This document shows, in pieces, positions 8,461 to 16,898 of a stretch of DNA of 58,644 nucleotides. How positions within the stretch are numbered: the first letter of the stretch is position 1; each line of letters begins with the position of its first letter. The notes beneath the pieces were generated by a model, which was given only the letters and a program-made list of their open reading frames with translations, searched no databases and had not been told where the DNA came from. The stretch comes from Pseudomonadota bacterium (GTDB lineage: Bacteria > Pseudomonadota > Alphaproteobacteria > Rhizobiales > Methylopilaceae), in NCBI GenBank assembly GCA_023388965.1, contig JAEWFF010000005.1, positions 1-58,644 on the forward strand, in the 5' to 3' direction. Both the position numbers and the translations under genes were made by a program.

Positions 8461-9495
8461 TCAAGTCGCCTTTCCGTGCGGCAGGCCGAGCCAGTCCGCC
8501 GATCCCATTTCGGCGAGGCGCGAGGCGGTACGGCGGAACTCCCAGGCCTGCGGCCCCTCCGTCAGAAGACCCGAGGGCGCGGTCTCGGCGGATGCGATGA
8601 GCTTGACGCGGTGCTCGTAGAACTCGTCGATCAGCAGCACGAAGCGGCGCACCGCATCGTTCGCCTTCCCGTCGAGCTTCGGCACGCCGTCGATCAGGAC
8701 GGTATGGAAATGGCGCGCAATGGCGCGGAAATCCGTTGCGCCGAGCGGCTCCTCGCACAGCTCCGCGAAACCGAACCGCGCAACGCCGCCAAGGGCATTG
8801 GCCACGGCCAGGGTGCGGCCCCTGAGCTGCCGGACTTCGCGTTCGCCCCGCTCCGCGCCGGTCAGCCGCTGGAAGGCCGCGTCCATCTCAGCTTCATCCG
8901 GCGGCGTAAACCAGACCGGCCCCGCCATCAGCCGGCCGAGGCGGAAATCGCGCGGAGAGTCGATCTCGATCACGTCCATCCGCTCATTGACCAGACGGAT
9001 GAAGGGCAGAAAGAGATCGCGGTTGAGCCCCCGATAGTAAAGACGTTCGGGCGGGGCGTTCGAGGTCGCGACGATGACCGTGCCTTCCTCGATCAGGATG
9101 GAGAACAGGCGGCCGAGTATGGTCGCGTCCGCAATGTCGCGCACCTGCACCTCGTCCAGACAAAGCAGCCGCGCCTCACGCGCCAGAACGCGCGCCAGAG
9201 CGACGACCGGCTGCTCGCGCGCCTTGGCGTGATCGCGCACGCGCTCATGCACCTCGGCCATGAAGGCATGGAAATGAACGCGCGTCTTGCTGACCTGCGC
9301 GGCGCGGAAGAGCATGTCCATCAGAAGGGTTTTGCCGCGCCCGGCCGGCCCCCAGATATAGAGGCCGCGCGGCGCGCCCTTGCGCGCAAGTCCGGCGAGA
9401 AGCTCATCGAGCCGCGCCGCGAGGTCGTCTTGCGCGCTGTCCGATTCGAGAGCGCCGCGCGCCACATGGCCGGCGAGTGCGGAGGATATGGACAT
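8461..9495 (-). CDS. zapE: Cell-division AFG1-like ATPase ZapE
   Basis: P-loop ATPase of the AFG1/ZapE family; E. coli ZapE associates with FtsZ rings, and mitochondrial homologues help turn over respiratory proteins. Walker A is GPAGRGKT (residues 49-56), Walker B is LLCLDEVQV at about residue 112, and the family segment VHFHAFMAEVHERV follows. The C-terminal LIDEFYEHRVKL is conserved in the family. 344 residues, slightly short but complete. It precedes mdh on the same strand, a common pairing in alphaproteobacteria. Confidence 0.92.
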   Translation of the reverse strand: MSISSALAGHVARGALESDSAQDDLAARLDELLAGLARKGAPRGLYIWGPAGRGKTLLMDMLFRAAQVSKTRVHFHAFMAEVHERVRDHAKAREQPVVALARVLAREARLLCLDEVQVRDIADATILGRLFSILIEEGTVIVATSNAPPERLYYRGLNRDLFLPFIRLVNERMDVIEIDSPRDFRLGRLMAGPVWFTPPDEAEMDAAFQRLTGAERGEREVRQLRGRTLAVANALGGVARFGFAELCEEPLGATDFRAIARHFHTVLIDGVPKLDGKANDAVRRFVLLIDEFYEHRVKLIASAETAPSGLLTEGPQAWEFRRTASRLAEMGSADWLGLPHGKAT

Positions 9496-9687
9496 TTCAG
9501 GATTTAAGCATTGCGGTTTGGCGAAAGGTCAATGTTCAGGCGGGTTTCGTTCCGACATTGCGGCACACCGCGCGCATTTGTGGATCTTTTTTGCGACATG
9601 CGGAACGAAATGTCCTGCCGTGCGTTCTGAGCGCTTGACGTAAATTCTCAATCCCGCATCCTGCATGGGTGCGGGGGATTTGAGAAC

Positions 9688-10551
9688 GTGCGTTATGGGC
9701 TGATCGCCGCCGCTGCAATGGTTTGCAGCGCGCTGGCTGGAATAGGCGAAGCGGATGCGGTGACCCTTGTGTCCGACGCCCGCCTGACCTTGCCGGAATT
9801 CGCCCAGAAGACCGGGCAGGATCCGGCCCTGTTCGAGAGCCGCTATGCCGCGACCGGCATGGTGGTGTGTTCGGGTGTCTATTCCACGGCGCAGCTCACG
9901 CTGAGAGACGATGTCGTCACGACAGCGGCGCATGCCTTCTACGACACCGACGGCAATCCGCGCGGCGATCTGTCGACCTGTCACTTCAACATCATGGCCG
10001 AGGGCGAGCAGCTTTCGATTCCCCTCGACGTGCAATCGCTGCATGTCGGCTCGCGCAATCCCTATGCCGTGTCGCCGGTCCATGACTGGGCGGTCGTGAA
10101 GCTGGTGAAATCGGTTCCGGCGGCGCAGCCCTACGGCATCGGCAAGCTAGGCAATATCGGCATGCCCATCGTCATGCTCGCCCACCGCCATCGCGGCTGG
10201 GTCAATGATGGGCGCAAGGCCATCGAGGCCTGCACCATCCGCACCGAAAGCCGGATCGACCGCGTGAGCGCGCGCGAAATCGCCATCGATTGCTCGGCCG
10301 GTGAAGGCGCTTCGGGCAGCGCCATCATGACGCCCGGAAAATCCGGCGCCATGGTTGGCATCTATGTCGGCTGGCGCTCGACGCATCCGGACCGGCCCGG
10401 CCCGTTCTCCGCGACCCATATGAATTTCGGAGTGGCGGTCGAAGGGCCGTTCCGGAACGCCATTCTGGCGACGGCCATGGAGCCGATGGCCGAGCAGGCC
10501 AAGCCGCTCGAACATGCAGCAGCCCAGACCGGCACGACCGCAGTTCACTGA
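9688..10551 (+). CDS. Secreted trypsin-like serine protease
   Basis: A signal peptide (about residues 1-24, ending GEADA) is followed by a chymotrypsin-fold protease. The triad is readable: His82 in TTAAHAF, Asp133 in VHDWAVVKL, Ser209 in GEGASGSAI. Four cysteines (61, 98, 182, 202) are placed for two disulphides, fitting a periplasmic or exported enzyme. 287 residues; start is GTG at 9688 with a G-rich stretch upstream. It stands alone, separated from its convergent neighbour by a bidirectional terminator. Substrate unknown. It resembles V8/trypsin-type peptidases more than DegP, because no PDZ domain follows. Confidence 0.8.
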   Translation: MRYGLIAAAAMVCSALAGIGEADAVTLVSDARLTLPEFAQKTGQDPALFESRYAATGMVVCSGVYSTAQLTLRDDVVTTAAHAFYDTDGNPRGDLSTCHFNIMAEGEQLSIPLDVQSLHVGSRNPYAVSPVHDWAVVKLVKSVPAAQPYGIGKLGNIGMPIVMLAHRHRGWVNDGRKAIEACTIRTESRIDRVSAREIAIDCSAGEGASGSAIMTPGKSGAMVGIYVGWRSTHPDRPGPFSATHMNFGVAVEGPFRNAILATAMEPMAEQAKPLEHAAAQTGTTAVH

Positions 10552-10571
10552 ACGGCGGACCACGGATTACG

Positions 10572-10599
10572 AAAAAGGCCCGGATGTCCGGGCCTTTTT
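10572..10599. terminator. Bidirectional rho-independent terminator
   Basis: A 13-base inverted repeat, AAAAAGGCCCGGA / TCCGGGCCTTTTT, with a two-base spacer. It lies between the ends of the convergent protease gene and the Lys-rich secreted protein gene and has a T-run on both strands. Confidence 0.9.
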
Positions 10600-10609
10600 C
10601 ATGGGGCTG

Positions 10610-11521
10610 TCATTCGGAACCGATGCCGAGCAGCGCATTGGCCCGCGCGGCGGCAAGATCGTCGGCCGGCCGGCCGACCGCCGCAGCTAGTGAAAGCGCC
10701 GCGGCCTCGCGGTTGTTCTCTTCCATGGCCCTCTTGTAGTTCGCCAAAGCCATGATCGCCGATCTCTGAGTCGGCACGGCGACGGCCGCATGGGCGGCGG
10801 AAATACGCGATGCGCCATCCGCGGCTGTTGCGGGCGCTTCATCCCCGCCCCGCCCCTCGACATTGGCCGTCACAATTGCGGCGCGCTTGGCCTTCGCCAC
10901 ATCGATCAGGGCATCGGTGTCCTGGGTGTCGAGCTTGATGCCGAGAAGGTCGTTGATGCGCGTGACCGATTCCCGGCCTGGCTCGTCGTCCACCGCAAGG
11001 CGCAGCAGCACGGCGGCGGTTTCCAGATCGCCCGCCTCCAGAACTTCCTTGTAGGACATGAGAAGCTCGATCGGCGATTTCGTTTCCACGCCCTTGAGGT
11101 GATCGACGTCAAGCTGATCGGCATCGACGCCGGCGACTGTGCTGAGCGCCGCGCGGCCGCTTTTCACCGTCTCGCTTTTGCCCTTGCCCTTAGCGGCCTT
11201 CTTCTTGCCGCCGGACTTTTTCGCACCTGCCTTTTTGCCGGCACTCTTCTTGGACTTCGACGCCGATGCCTGTTTGGCGGAAGGCTTCGACGTAGACGCC
11301 TTGGCGCCTCCGGTCGGCGGAGGCGGAGGAAGCCGCACGCCGGGCGGAAGCTCGTCGGACGCCGTCCCGGGAAGGCGGCGCACCTGATTTTGCGGTTTGG
11401 CAGCCGCCGCGGCCGGTTTTGCGGTCTGGGCCTTTGCCGGCGGCTGACGCGCGTCCGCTTCGCCCGAAGCCAGAAAAGCCAAGGCGCATCCGGCCAGAAC
11501 GGCGGACAATCGGTTTTTCAT
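10610..11521 (-). CDS. Secreted Lys/Ala-rich protein, unknown function
   Basis: About 303 residues. Start chosen at ATG 11521 (MKNRLSAVLAGCALAFLASG), which gives a clear signal peptide and has GGGAC just upstream. The mature N-terminus is Ala/Pro-rich, then comes a strongly basic tract of repeated KKxAGKK-like units (about residues 85-125) resembling histone-H1 or polycation tails. The C-terminal half is an alpha-helical repeat-like domain (LLMSYKEVLEAGDLETAAVLL and a similar YKRAMEENNREAAALSLAAA later), which may be two TPR-like units. I do not recognise a named family. Possible roles are cell-wall or polyanion binding in the periplasm; this is inference. Confidence 0.65.
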   Translation of the reverse strand: MKNRLSAVLAGCALAFLASGEADARQPPAKAQTAKPAAAAAKPQNQVRRLPGTASDELPPGVRLPPPPPTGGAKASTSKPSAKQASASKSKKSAGKKAGAKKSGGKKKAAKGKGKSETVKSGRAALSTVAGVDADQLDVDHLKGVETKSPIELLMSYKEVLEAGDLETAAVLLRLAVDDEPGRESVTRINDLLGIKLDTQDTDALIDVAKAKRAAIVTANVEGRGGDEAPATAADGASRISAAHAAVAVPTQRSAIMALANYKRAMEENNREAAALSLAAAVGRPADDLAAARANALLGIGSE

Positions 11522-11648
11522 ATCGTCCCGAAATCCCCTCGCGCGCGCCATCCGGCGGACAGCGCGGCTTCCTCGACTAGGTTTCGAGGGGTTTGCAGGC
11601 GCAAAGGGGCCAAAAAACGGCGCCCTCCTCAGCCCTTCGGCGAAGCCG

Positions 11649-12431
11649 TCAGACCTCGCGCTCCTGCATGAGCTTCTTGATCTCGATGATGGCCGCCGCC
11701 GGGTTCAGCCCCTTGGGGCAGACATTGGCGCAGTTCATGATCGCATGGCAGCGATAGAGCCGGAACGTGTCTTCCAGCGTGTCGAGGCGATCTCCGAGCC
11801 CCTCGTCACGGCTGTCGATCATCCAGCGATAGGCCTGAAGCAGCGCGGCAGGGCCGAGATATTTCTCGCCGTTCCACCAATAGCTGGGGCAGGCCGTCGA
11901 GCAGCAGGCGCACAGGATGCACTCGTAAAGACCGTCGAGCTTGTCGCGATCTTCCGGGCTCTGCGTCCATTCCTTCTGCGGCGGCGCGGTCTCGGTCTTC
12001 AGGAACGGCTCGATCAGGCGGTGCTGTTCGTAGAAGGTGGCCATTTCGGGCACCAGGTCCTTGACCACCTCCATATGCGGCAGCGGATAGATCTTGATGA
12101 CCTTGCCGCCGACATCGTCCATGCCCTTGGTACAGGCAAGCGTATTGGCACCGTTGATGTTCATCGCGCAGGAGCCGCAAATCCCTTCTCGGCACGAGCG
12201 GCGGAAGGTCAGAGTCGGATCGATCTCGTTCTTGATCCAGATGAGGCCGTCGAGAACCATCGGCCCGCAATGTTCGCGGTCGATGTAATAGGTATCGATG
12301 CGCGGGTTTTCGCCGTCGTCCGGATTCCAGCGATAGACGCGGAATTCCGTCAGCGTGCTCGTGCCCTCGGGCTTCGGCCAGGTCTTGCCTGTCTTGACCC
12401 GGGAATTTCTCGGCAGCGTGAATTCGGCCAT
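11649..12431 (-). CDS. sdhB: Succinate dehydrogenase iron-sulfur subunit
   Basis: Electron-transfer subunit of complex II carrying three Fe-S clusters. The [2Fe-2S] ligands are in SCREGICGSCAMNINGANTL, the [4Fe-4S] cysteines in CILCACCSTACPSYWW, and the last cluster in CHAIMNCANVCPKGLNP. 260 residues, normal for SdhB. It is the last gene of the sdhC-sdhD-sdhA-sdhB operon, 70 bases after sdhA. Confidence 0.98.
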   Translation of the reverse strand: MAEFTLPRNSRVKTGKTWPKPEGTSTLTEFRVYRWNPDDGENPRIDTYYIDREHCGPMVLDGLIWIKNEIDPTLTFRRSCREGICGSCAMNINGANTLACTKGMDDVGGKVIKIYPLPHMEVVKDLVPEMATFYEQHRLIEPFLKTETAPPQKEWTQSPEDRDKLDGLYECILCACCSTACPSYWWNGEKYLGPAALLQAYRWMIDSRDEGLGDRLDTLEDTFRLYRCHAIMNCANVCPKGLNPAAAIIEIKKLMQEREV

Positions 12432-12501
12432 ACGCGGATTGTCGTCCTGTGTGCGGCGGGGTCAAGACGCATGGCGGAATGTGTGCCATGCGCGTGAAGG
12501 A

Positions 12502-14295
12502 TCAATAAACGCGCTTCTTCGGCGGAATGAACTCGACTTCGTCGGTCAGCGTGTAGGAATGGACCGGGCGGTAATCGATCGTGACCTTGCGGGTGTCGCA
12601 ATCGGCCCAGGCCAGAGTGTGCTTCATCCAGTTGAGATCGTCGCGCTCGGGATAGTCCTCGCGCGCATGCGCGCCGCGGCTTTCCTTGCGGTTGAGCGCG
12701 CTTTCGACGGTGACGACCGCCTGGGCGATCAGGTTGTCGAATTCCAGCGTCTCGATGAGATCGGAATTCCAGACCAGCGAACGGTCGGTGACCTTCAGGT
12801 CGGCGGCCGAGGCCCAGACCTTGTGGATCAGGTCCTGCCCTTCGGCCAGAACCTCGCCGGTGCGGAACACCGCGCAGTTCGATTGCATCACGCGCTGCAT
12901 GTCGAGCCGCAGCCGCGCGGTCGGCGTCGTGCCGTCGGCGTGGCGGAAGCGGTCGAGCCGCGCGAGCGCCTGATCGGCCGAATCCCGCGGAAGCTCTGGC
13001 TGCGGCGCGGAGGGTTTGAGGATTTCCGCGCAACGCCGGCCCGCCGCGCGGCCGAACACGATGAGATCGGTCAGGGAGTTCGAGCCGAGGCGGTTCGCCC
13101 CGTGAACCGAGACGCAGCCGCCTTCGCCGAGCGCCATCAGGCCGGGCACGACGAAATCCGGATCGCCGTTCCTCTTGGTCAGCACCTCGCCGTGATAATT
13201 CGTCGGTATGCCGCCCATATTGTAATGCACGGTCGGCAGGACCGGGATCGGCTCGCGCGTGACATCGACGCCGGCGAAAATCTTCGCGCTTTCGGAAATG
13301 CCCGGCAGCCTTTCATGCAGCACTTCGGGCGGAATGTGCTCGAGATGAAGCTGGATATGGTCGCGGTGGCGCCCGGCGCCGCGCCCTTCGCGGATTTCGA
13401 TGGTCATGGCGCGCGAGACGACATCGCGCGAGGCGAGATCCTTGGCGTGGGGAGCGTAGCGCTCCATGAACCGCTCGCCCTCCGAATTCGTCAGATAGCC
13501 GCCCTCGCCGCGCGCGCCCTCCGTGATGAGGCAGCCCGAGCCGTAAATACCGGAAGGGTGGAACTGGACGAACTCCATGTCCTGCAGAGGCAGGCCGGCG
13601 CGCAGCACCATGGCGCCGCCGTCCCCCGTGCAGGTATGCGCCGAGGTGCAGGAGAAATAGGCCCGGCCATAACCGCCGGTCGCCAGAATGGTCATCTGGG
13701 CGCGGAAGCGGTGGATCGAGCCGTCGTCCATCTTCATGGCGACGACGCCGCGGCAGCGGCCTTCGCTGTCCATGATGAGGTCGAGCGCGAAATATTCGAC
13801 GAAGAATTCGGACTGATGCTTGACGCATTGTCCGTACAGGGTGTGCAGGATGGCATGGCCGGTGCGGTCGGCCGCCGCGCAGGTGCGTTGCGCCGCCGGT
13901 CCCTCGCCGTATTCGGTGGTCATGCCGCCGAACGGGCGCTGGTAGATCTTGCCTTCCTCGGTGCGCGAGAACGGCACGCCCCAATGTTCGAGCTCGTAAA
14001 CCGCCTCGGGCGCGTTGCGGCACAGATATTCGATCGCGTCCTGGTCGCCGAGCCAGTCCGATCCCTTGACGGTGTCGAACATGTGCCAACGCCACTGGTC
14101 CTCGGACATATTGCCGAGCGCCGCCGACATGCCGCCCTGCGCCGCCACGGTGTGCGAGCGCGTCGGAAACACCTTGGTCAGGCAGGCGGTGCGCAGCCCC
14201 GCCGAGGCCGACCCCAGCACCGCGCGCAGGCCCGCGCCGCCGGCGCCGACGACAACCACATCGTAGGTATGCTCGTGAACCGGGTAGGCTGTCAT
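12502..14295 (-). CDS. sdhA: Succinate dehydrogenase flavoprotein subunit
   Basis: Catalytic subunit of complex II, oxidising succinate to fumarate with covalently bound FAD. N-terminal FAD motif VVVGAGGAGLRA; the flavinylation histidine lies in TRSHTVAAQGG; substrate-site segments HPSGIYGSG and GANRLGSNSLTDL are present. 597 residues. The ATG at 14295 overlaps the sdhD stop as ATGA, so translation is coupled. Confidence 0.98.
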   Translation of the reverse strand: MTAYPVHEHTYDVVVVGAGGAGLRAVLGSASAGLRTACLTKVFPTRSHTVAAQGGMSAALGNMSEDQWRWHMFDTVKGSDWLGDQDAIEYLCRNAPEAVYELEHWGVPFSRTEEGKIYQRPFGGMTTEYGEGPAAQRTCAAADRTGHAILHTLYGQCVKHQSEFFVEYFALDLIMDSEGRCRGVVAMKMDDGSIHRFRAQMTILATGGYGRAYFSCTSAHTCTGDGGAMVLRAGLPLQDMEFVQFHPSGIYGSGCLITEGARGEGGYLTNSEGERFMERYAPHAKDLASRDVVSRAMTIEIREGRGAGRHRDHIQLHLEHIPPEVLHERLPGISESAKIFAGVDVTREPIPVLPTVHYNMGGIPTNYHGEVLTKRNGDPDFVVPGLMALGEGGCVSVHGANRLGSNSLTDLIVFGRAAGRRCAEILKPSAPQPELPRDSADQALARLDRFRHADGTTPTARLRLDMQRVMQSNCAVFRTGEVLAEGQDLIHKVWASAADLKVTDRSLVWNSDLIETLEFDNLIAQAVVTVESALNRKESRGAHAREDYPERDDLNWMKHTLAWADCDTRKVTIDYRPVHSYTLTDEVEFIPPKKRVY

Positions 14296-14672
14296 CCGCG
14301 CAGCCCGATCACGACGAGGAGATAGAAGGCGGCCACCGCAAGCCCCCAGGAAAAGAAAAGATTTGCGCCGACCGCGAGCTTCTTGGTGTTCTTGCCGTGC
14401 ACGTAATCGTCGATGATGTTCTGCATTCCGAGCCGCATATGGATGGCGTTGGTAAGGACGAACAAAAAGAGCGCGATCGCGACGAGCGGAGACGCGACGG
14501 CCTGGCGCGCGGCCTCATGCCCGCCGCCCTTCAGCGCAACCAGAAGACCGATCAGAAATACCGACAGGACGAGGACCGCGACCGAACTCAGCTTGAGCAT
14601 CCAGTATTCACGCGTGCCGCTGCCGGATGCGCCGAGGCCGCGTGCGCGGGCGAAGGGCGTGCGCGCCACCAT
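14292..14672 (-). CDS. sdhD: Succinate dehydrogenase membrane anchor subunit
   Basis: 126 residues with three membrane helices. A heme-ligand-type His lies in ALFLFVLTNAIHMRLGMQNI, followed by the alphaproteobacterial SdhD pattern IIDDYVHGKNTKKLA. It anchors SdhAB and forms part of the quinone site together with SdhC. The stop of sdhC directly abuts this start (TGA then ATG). Confidence 0.93.
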   Translation of the reverse strand: MVARTPFARARGLGASGSGTREYWMLKLSSVAVLVLSVFLIGLLVALKGGGHEAARQAVASPLVAIALFLFVLTNAIHMRLGMQNIIDDYVHGKNTKKLAVGANLFFSWGLAVAAFYLLVVIGLRG

Positions 14673-15077
14673 TCAGGCGCCTCCCACTAGGATCGCCAGC
14701 CACAGAAGGGCCGTGAGCAGCACCGAACCGGCCAAAGTCGCCTGCGCCCAGCGCATCCGCGCCGGAAGACCGGTGCCGATACCCGTATCCCAGACCAGAT
14801 GGCGCACGCCGCCGATGGCATGATGGATCAGCGCCCAGCTCAGCCCGATCAGCACCAATATTCCGAACCAGGAGCCGGCCAAAGCGGCGAGGCAATCATA
14901 GGTGGCCGGCCCCGCCATGATCGCCCCCAGCCAGACGACGACCAGCACCGTTGCCGCGTAACAGGCCATACCGGTGGCGCGGTGGGCGATCGACATCGCC
15001 ATCGTCCATGTGAAGCGGTAGATCGACAGATGCGGCGAGAGGGGCCGCGCAGTCGATCGGTCCGGGCTGTCGGCCAT
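14673..15077 (-). CDS. sdhC: Succinate dehydrogenase cytochrome b556 subunit
   Basis: 134 residues, first gene of the sdh operon. The signature RPLSPHLSIYRFTWTMAMSI is typical of SdhC, and ALIHHAIGGVRHLVWD contains the heme b ligand His at the end of helix 2 region. Three membrane helices. Upstream is a 70-base gap to the CoA-ester lyase gene, transcribed in the same direction. Confidence 0.96.
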   Translation of the reverse strand: MADSPDRSTARPLSPHLSIYRFTWTMAMSIAHRATGMACYAATVLVVVWLGAIMAGPATYDCLAALAGSWFGILVLIGLSWALIHHAIGGVRHLVWDTGIGTGLPARMRWAQATLAGSVLLTALLWLAILVGGA

Positions 15078-15147
15078 GTGCGCGCTTTTCCGATTGTTCT
15101 AATCTGGTAGCCCACGCTGTGCGGACTGGCAACGCATAGGCTCGCCC

Positions 15148-16032
15148 TCAACTGTGCGCGGAGATCATGTCCGCCATGGCCAGAGTGCGTGCCGCGATCG
15201 TCGCATGAAGCCGTTCGACCATGCGGCCATTGATGGCGATGACGCCGCGCCCGGCATTTTCCGGCTGCGAGAAGGCATGGATGATCTCGCGTGCCTCGGC
15301 GACTTCCGCTTCGGTCGGCGCGAAATAATGATTGGCAGCCTCGACCTGATTGGGATGGATGATGGTCTTACCGTCCATGCCGAGGGCGCGACCCTGCGCG
15401 CATTCGGCCTCAAAGCCCGTCACATTGGCGAAATCGTTGTAGACGCCGTCGAGCACGAACAGCTTTTCGGCGCGCGCGGCCAGAACCGCCATCGAGAGCC
15501 AGGGCAGGACCGGCGTGCGGTCGCCGCCGCCCTTCACGGCGGTCTCGCGCACGATGTCGTTGGTGCCGAGAACGAGCCCGCGCAGGCGTTGGCCCTCTGG
15601 CTTGCGGACGGATGCGGCGATGCTGGCGATCTCGAGCAGCCCGCGCGCGGTCTCGACCATGGCCCAGAGCGTAATGCCCTGCGTCTCGGGCCGGCCGCGC
15701 AGATGGCGCTCGGCGGCGAAAATCTCGTCGATCGATTCGACCTTGGAGACGAGAACGGCGTTCGGACGTGCCTTCACGGCCGCGGCCATGTCCTCCTCGA
15801 AATATTCGGTGCGCGCGGCGTTGACGCGCATGACCACTTCGCGATGGCCGAATCCGCCTTTCAGAATCTCGGCGATGACCTGTTCGCGGGCCTGGGGTTT
15901 CACGTCGTCGGCGACCGAATCCTCGAGATCGAAGACCAGAGCGTCGACGGGCAGTGTGCGGGCCTTGGCCTGCGCGCGGGTGTTTGAACCCGGCACATAG
16001 AGGACGCTGCGGCGGGGGCGTGGGTCGGACAT
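15148..16032 (-). CDS. CitE-like CoA-ester lyase (malyl-CoA lyase family)
   Basis: HpcH/HpaI aldolase superfamily, CitE-like branch. Start chosen at ATG 16032 (MSDPRPRRSVLYVPGSN), giving 294 residues, the normal length. Family motifs are LVFDLEDSV near residue 40, the catalytic/Mg region MVETARGLLEIASIA, and the C-terminal MDGKTIIHPNQVEAAN. Members cleave malyl-CoA or methylmalyl-CoA, hydrolyse malyl-CoA or cleave citramalyl-CoA; sequence by eye does not settle which. Its position beside sdh is common in this order. No citrate lyase alpha or gamma subunit is adjacent, which argues against a true citrate lyase. Confidence 0.85.
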   Translation of the reverse strand: MSDPRPRRSVLYVPGSNTRAQAKARTLPVDALVFDLEDSVADDVKPQAREQVIAEILKGGFGHREVVMRVNAARTEYFEEDMAAAVKARPNAVLVSKVESIDEIFAAERHLRGRPETQGITLWAMVETARGLLEIASIAASVRKPEGQRLRGLVLGTNDIVRETAVKGGGDRTPVLPWLSMAVLAARAEKLFVLDGVYNDFANVTGFEAECAQGRALGMDGKTIIHPNQVEAANHYFAPTEAEVAEAREIIHAFSQPENAGRGVIAINGRMVERLHATIAARTLAMADMISAHS

Positions 16033-16162
16033 CGGCGAGAAATAACCATCCCTGCAGCCGCCTGCCAAGCGCGCGGCTGGAATTTCATTTATCTTGAGGC
16101 GCAAGGAAGTCTGGACCGGGGCCGCGCACAGGATTAGGACACGTCCAAAAAAGGACGTGCGC

Positions 16163-16804
16163 ATGTTCCCAAAAGTTCTGGCCGACGGTTACCGCCTGTG
16201 GCGCGATGCGCGCCTGCCGCATGAAAAAGGAAGATTGGCCCAATTGGCCACTTTGGGGCAGGCGCCCCAGGCCCTGGTCATCGGCTGCTGCGACAGCCGC
16301 GTTTCCCCCGAAACCATTTTTTCGTCCGGGCCGGGCGAATTGTTCGTGCTGCGCAACGTGGCCAACGTCATTCCGCCCTACCAGCCGGACGGGAAACATC
16401 ACGGCACCTCGGCAGCCCTCGAATTCGCGATTTCTGGCCTTGCCATCCCGCATATCGTGGTCATGGGCCATTCGCAGTGCGGCGGCATTCGCGCCTATCT
16501 GAAAGCCGGCGACGAATCGACGAGGGGCAAATTCATCGGCCCATGGATGGATCTTGTGGGCGGCGCCAAGGAAGAGGCGCTGGAGCGCGATCCCGGTCTC
16601 GAAGGCCGGGCTCTCGAGACGGCGGTCGAGGAGGCGGCGATTCGCCTGTCGATCCGCAATCTGCGGACCTTCCCCGAAATCGAGCGGCGCGAGGCCGAAG
16701 GCCTTGTCTCGATCGACGGCATGCACCTCAACATATCCAATGGCGACCTGAAGCTGATGGATCACGAAACGGGCAATTTCGGCACGATGCCGGTAGAGTT
16801 CTAG
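16163..16804 (+). CDS. Beta-class carbonic anhydrase
   Basis: Reversible hydration of CO2 to bicarbonate. Zinc ligands are readable: Cys42, His103 and Cys106, with the Asp44/Arg46 dyad (GCCDSRVSPE; MGHSQCGGI). Start at ATG 16163 (MFPKVLADGY) with AAGGA about nine bases upstream gives 213 residues, the usual length; an in-frame ATG at 16094 would overlap the neighbour's promoter region. Divergent from the CoA-ester lyase gene and convergent with asd. Confidence 0.93.
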   Translation: MFPKVLADGYRLWRDARLPHEKGRLAQLATLGQAPQALVIGCCDSRVSPETIFSSGPGELFVLRNVANVIPPYQPDGKHHGTSAALEFAISGLAIPHIVVMGHSQCGGIRAYLKAGDESTRGKFIGPWMDLVGGAKEEALERDPGLEGRALETAVEEAAIRLSIRNLRTFPEIERREAEGLVSIDGMHLNISNGDLKLMDHETGNFGTMPVEF

Positions 16805-16845
16805 CCGCACGCCGTCGCGCACGGGGACGGACCGCCGGAAACGAA

Positions 16846-16869
16846 AAACGGGCGCTTTCGCGCCCGTTT
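16846..16869. terminator. Bidirectional terminator between carbonic anhydrase and asd
   Basis: Ten-base perfect stem AAACGGGCGC / GCGCCCGTTT with a TTTC loop, lying between convergent genes. Confidence 0.85.
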
Positions 16870-16898
16870 GGATTTTTGCTGCCGTAAGCCCGGCCTTC

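Noticed and set aside
15148..16032. Citrate lyase beta subunit (citE)
   Set aside because: No alpha, gamma or ligase genes adjacent; stand-alone CitE-like proteins in this order are usually malyl-CoA or related lyases.
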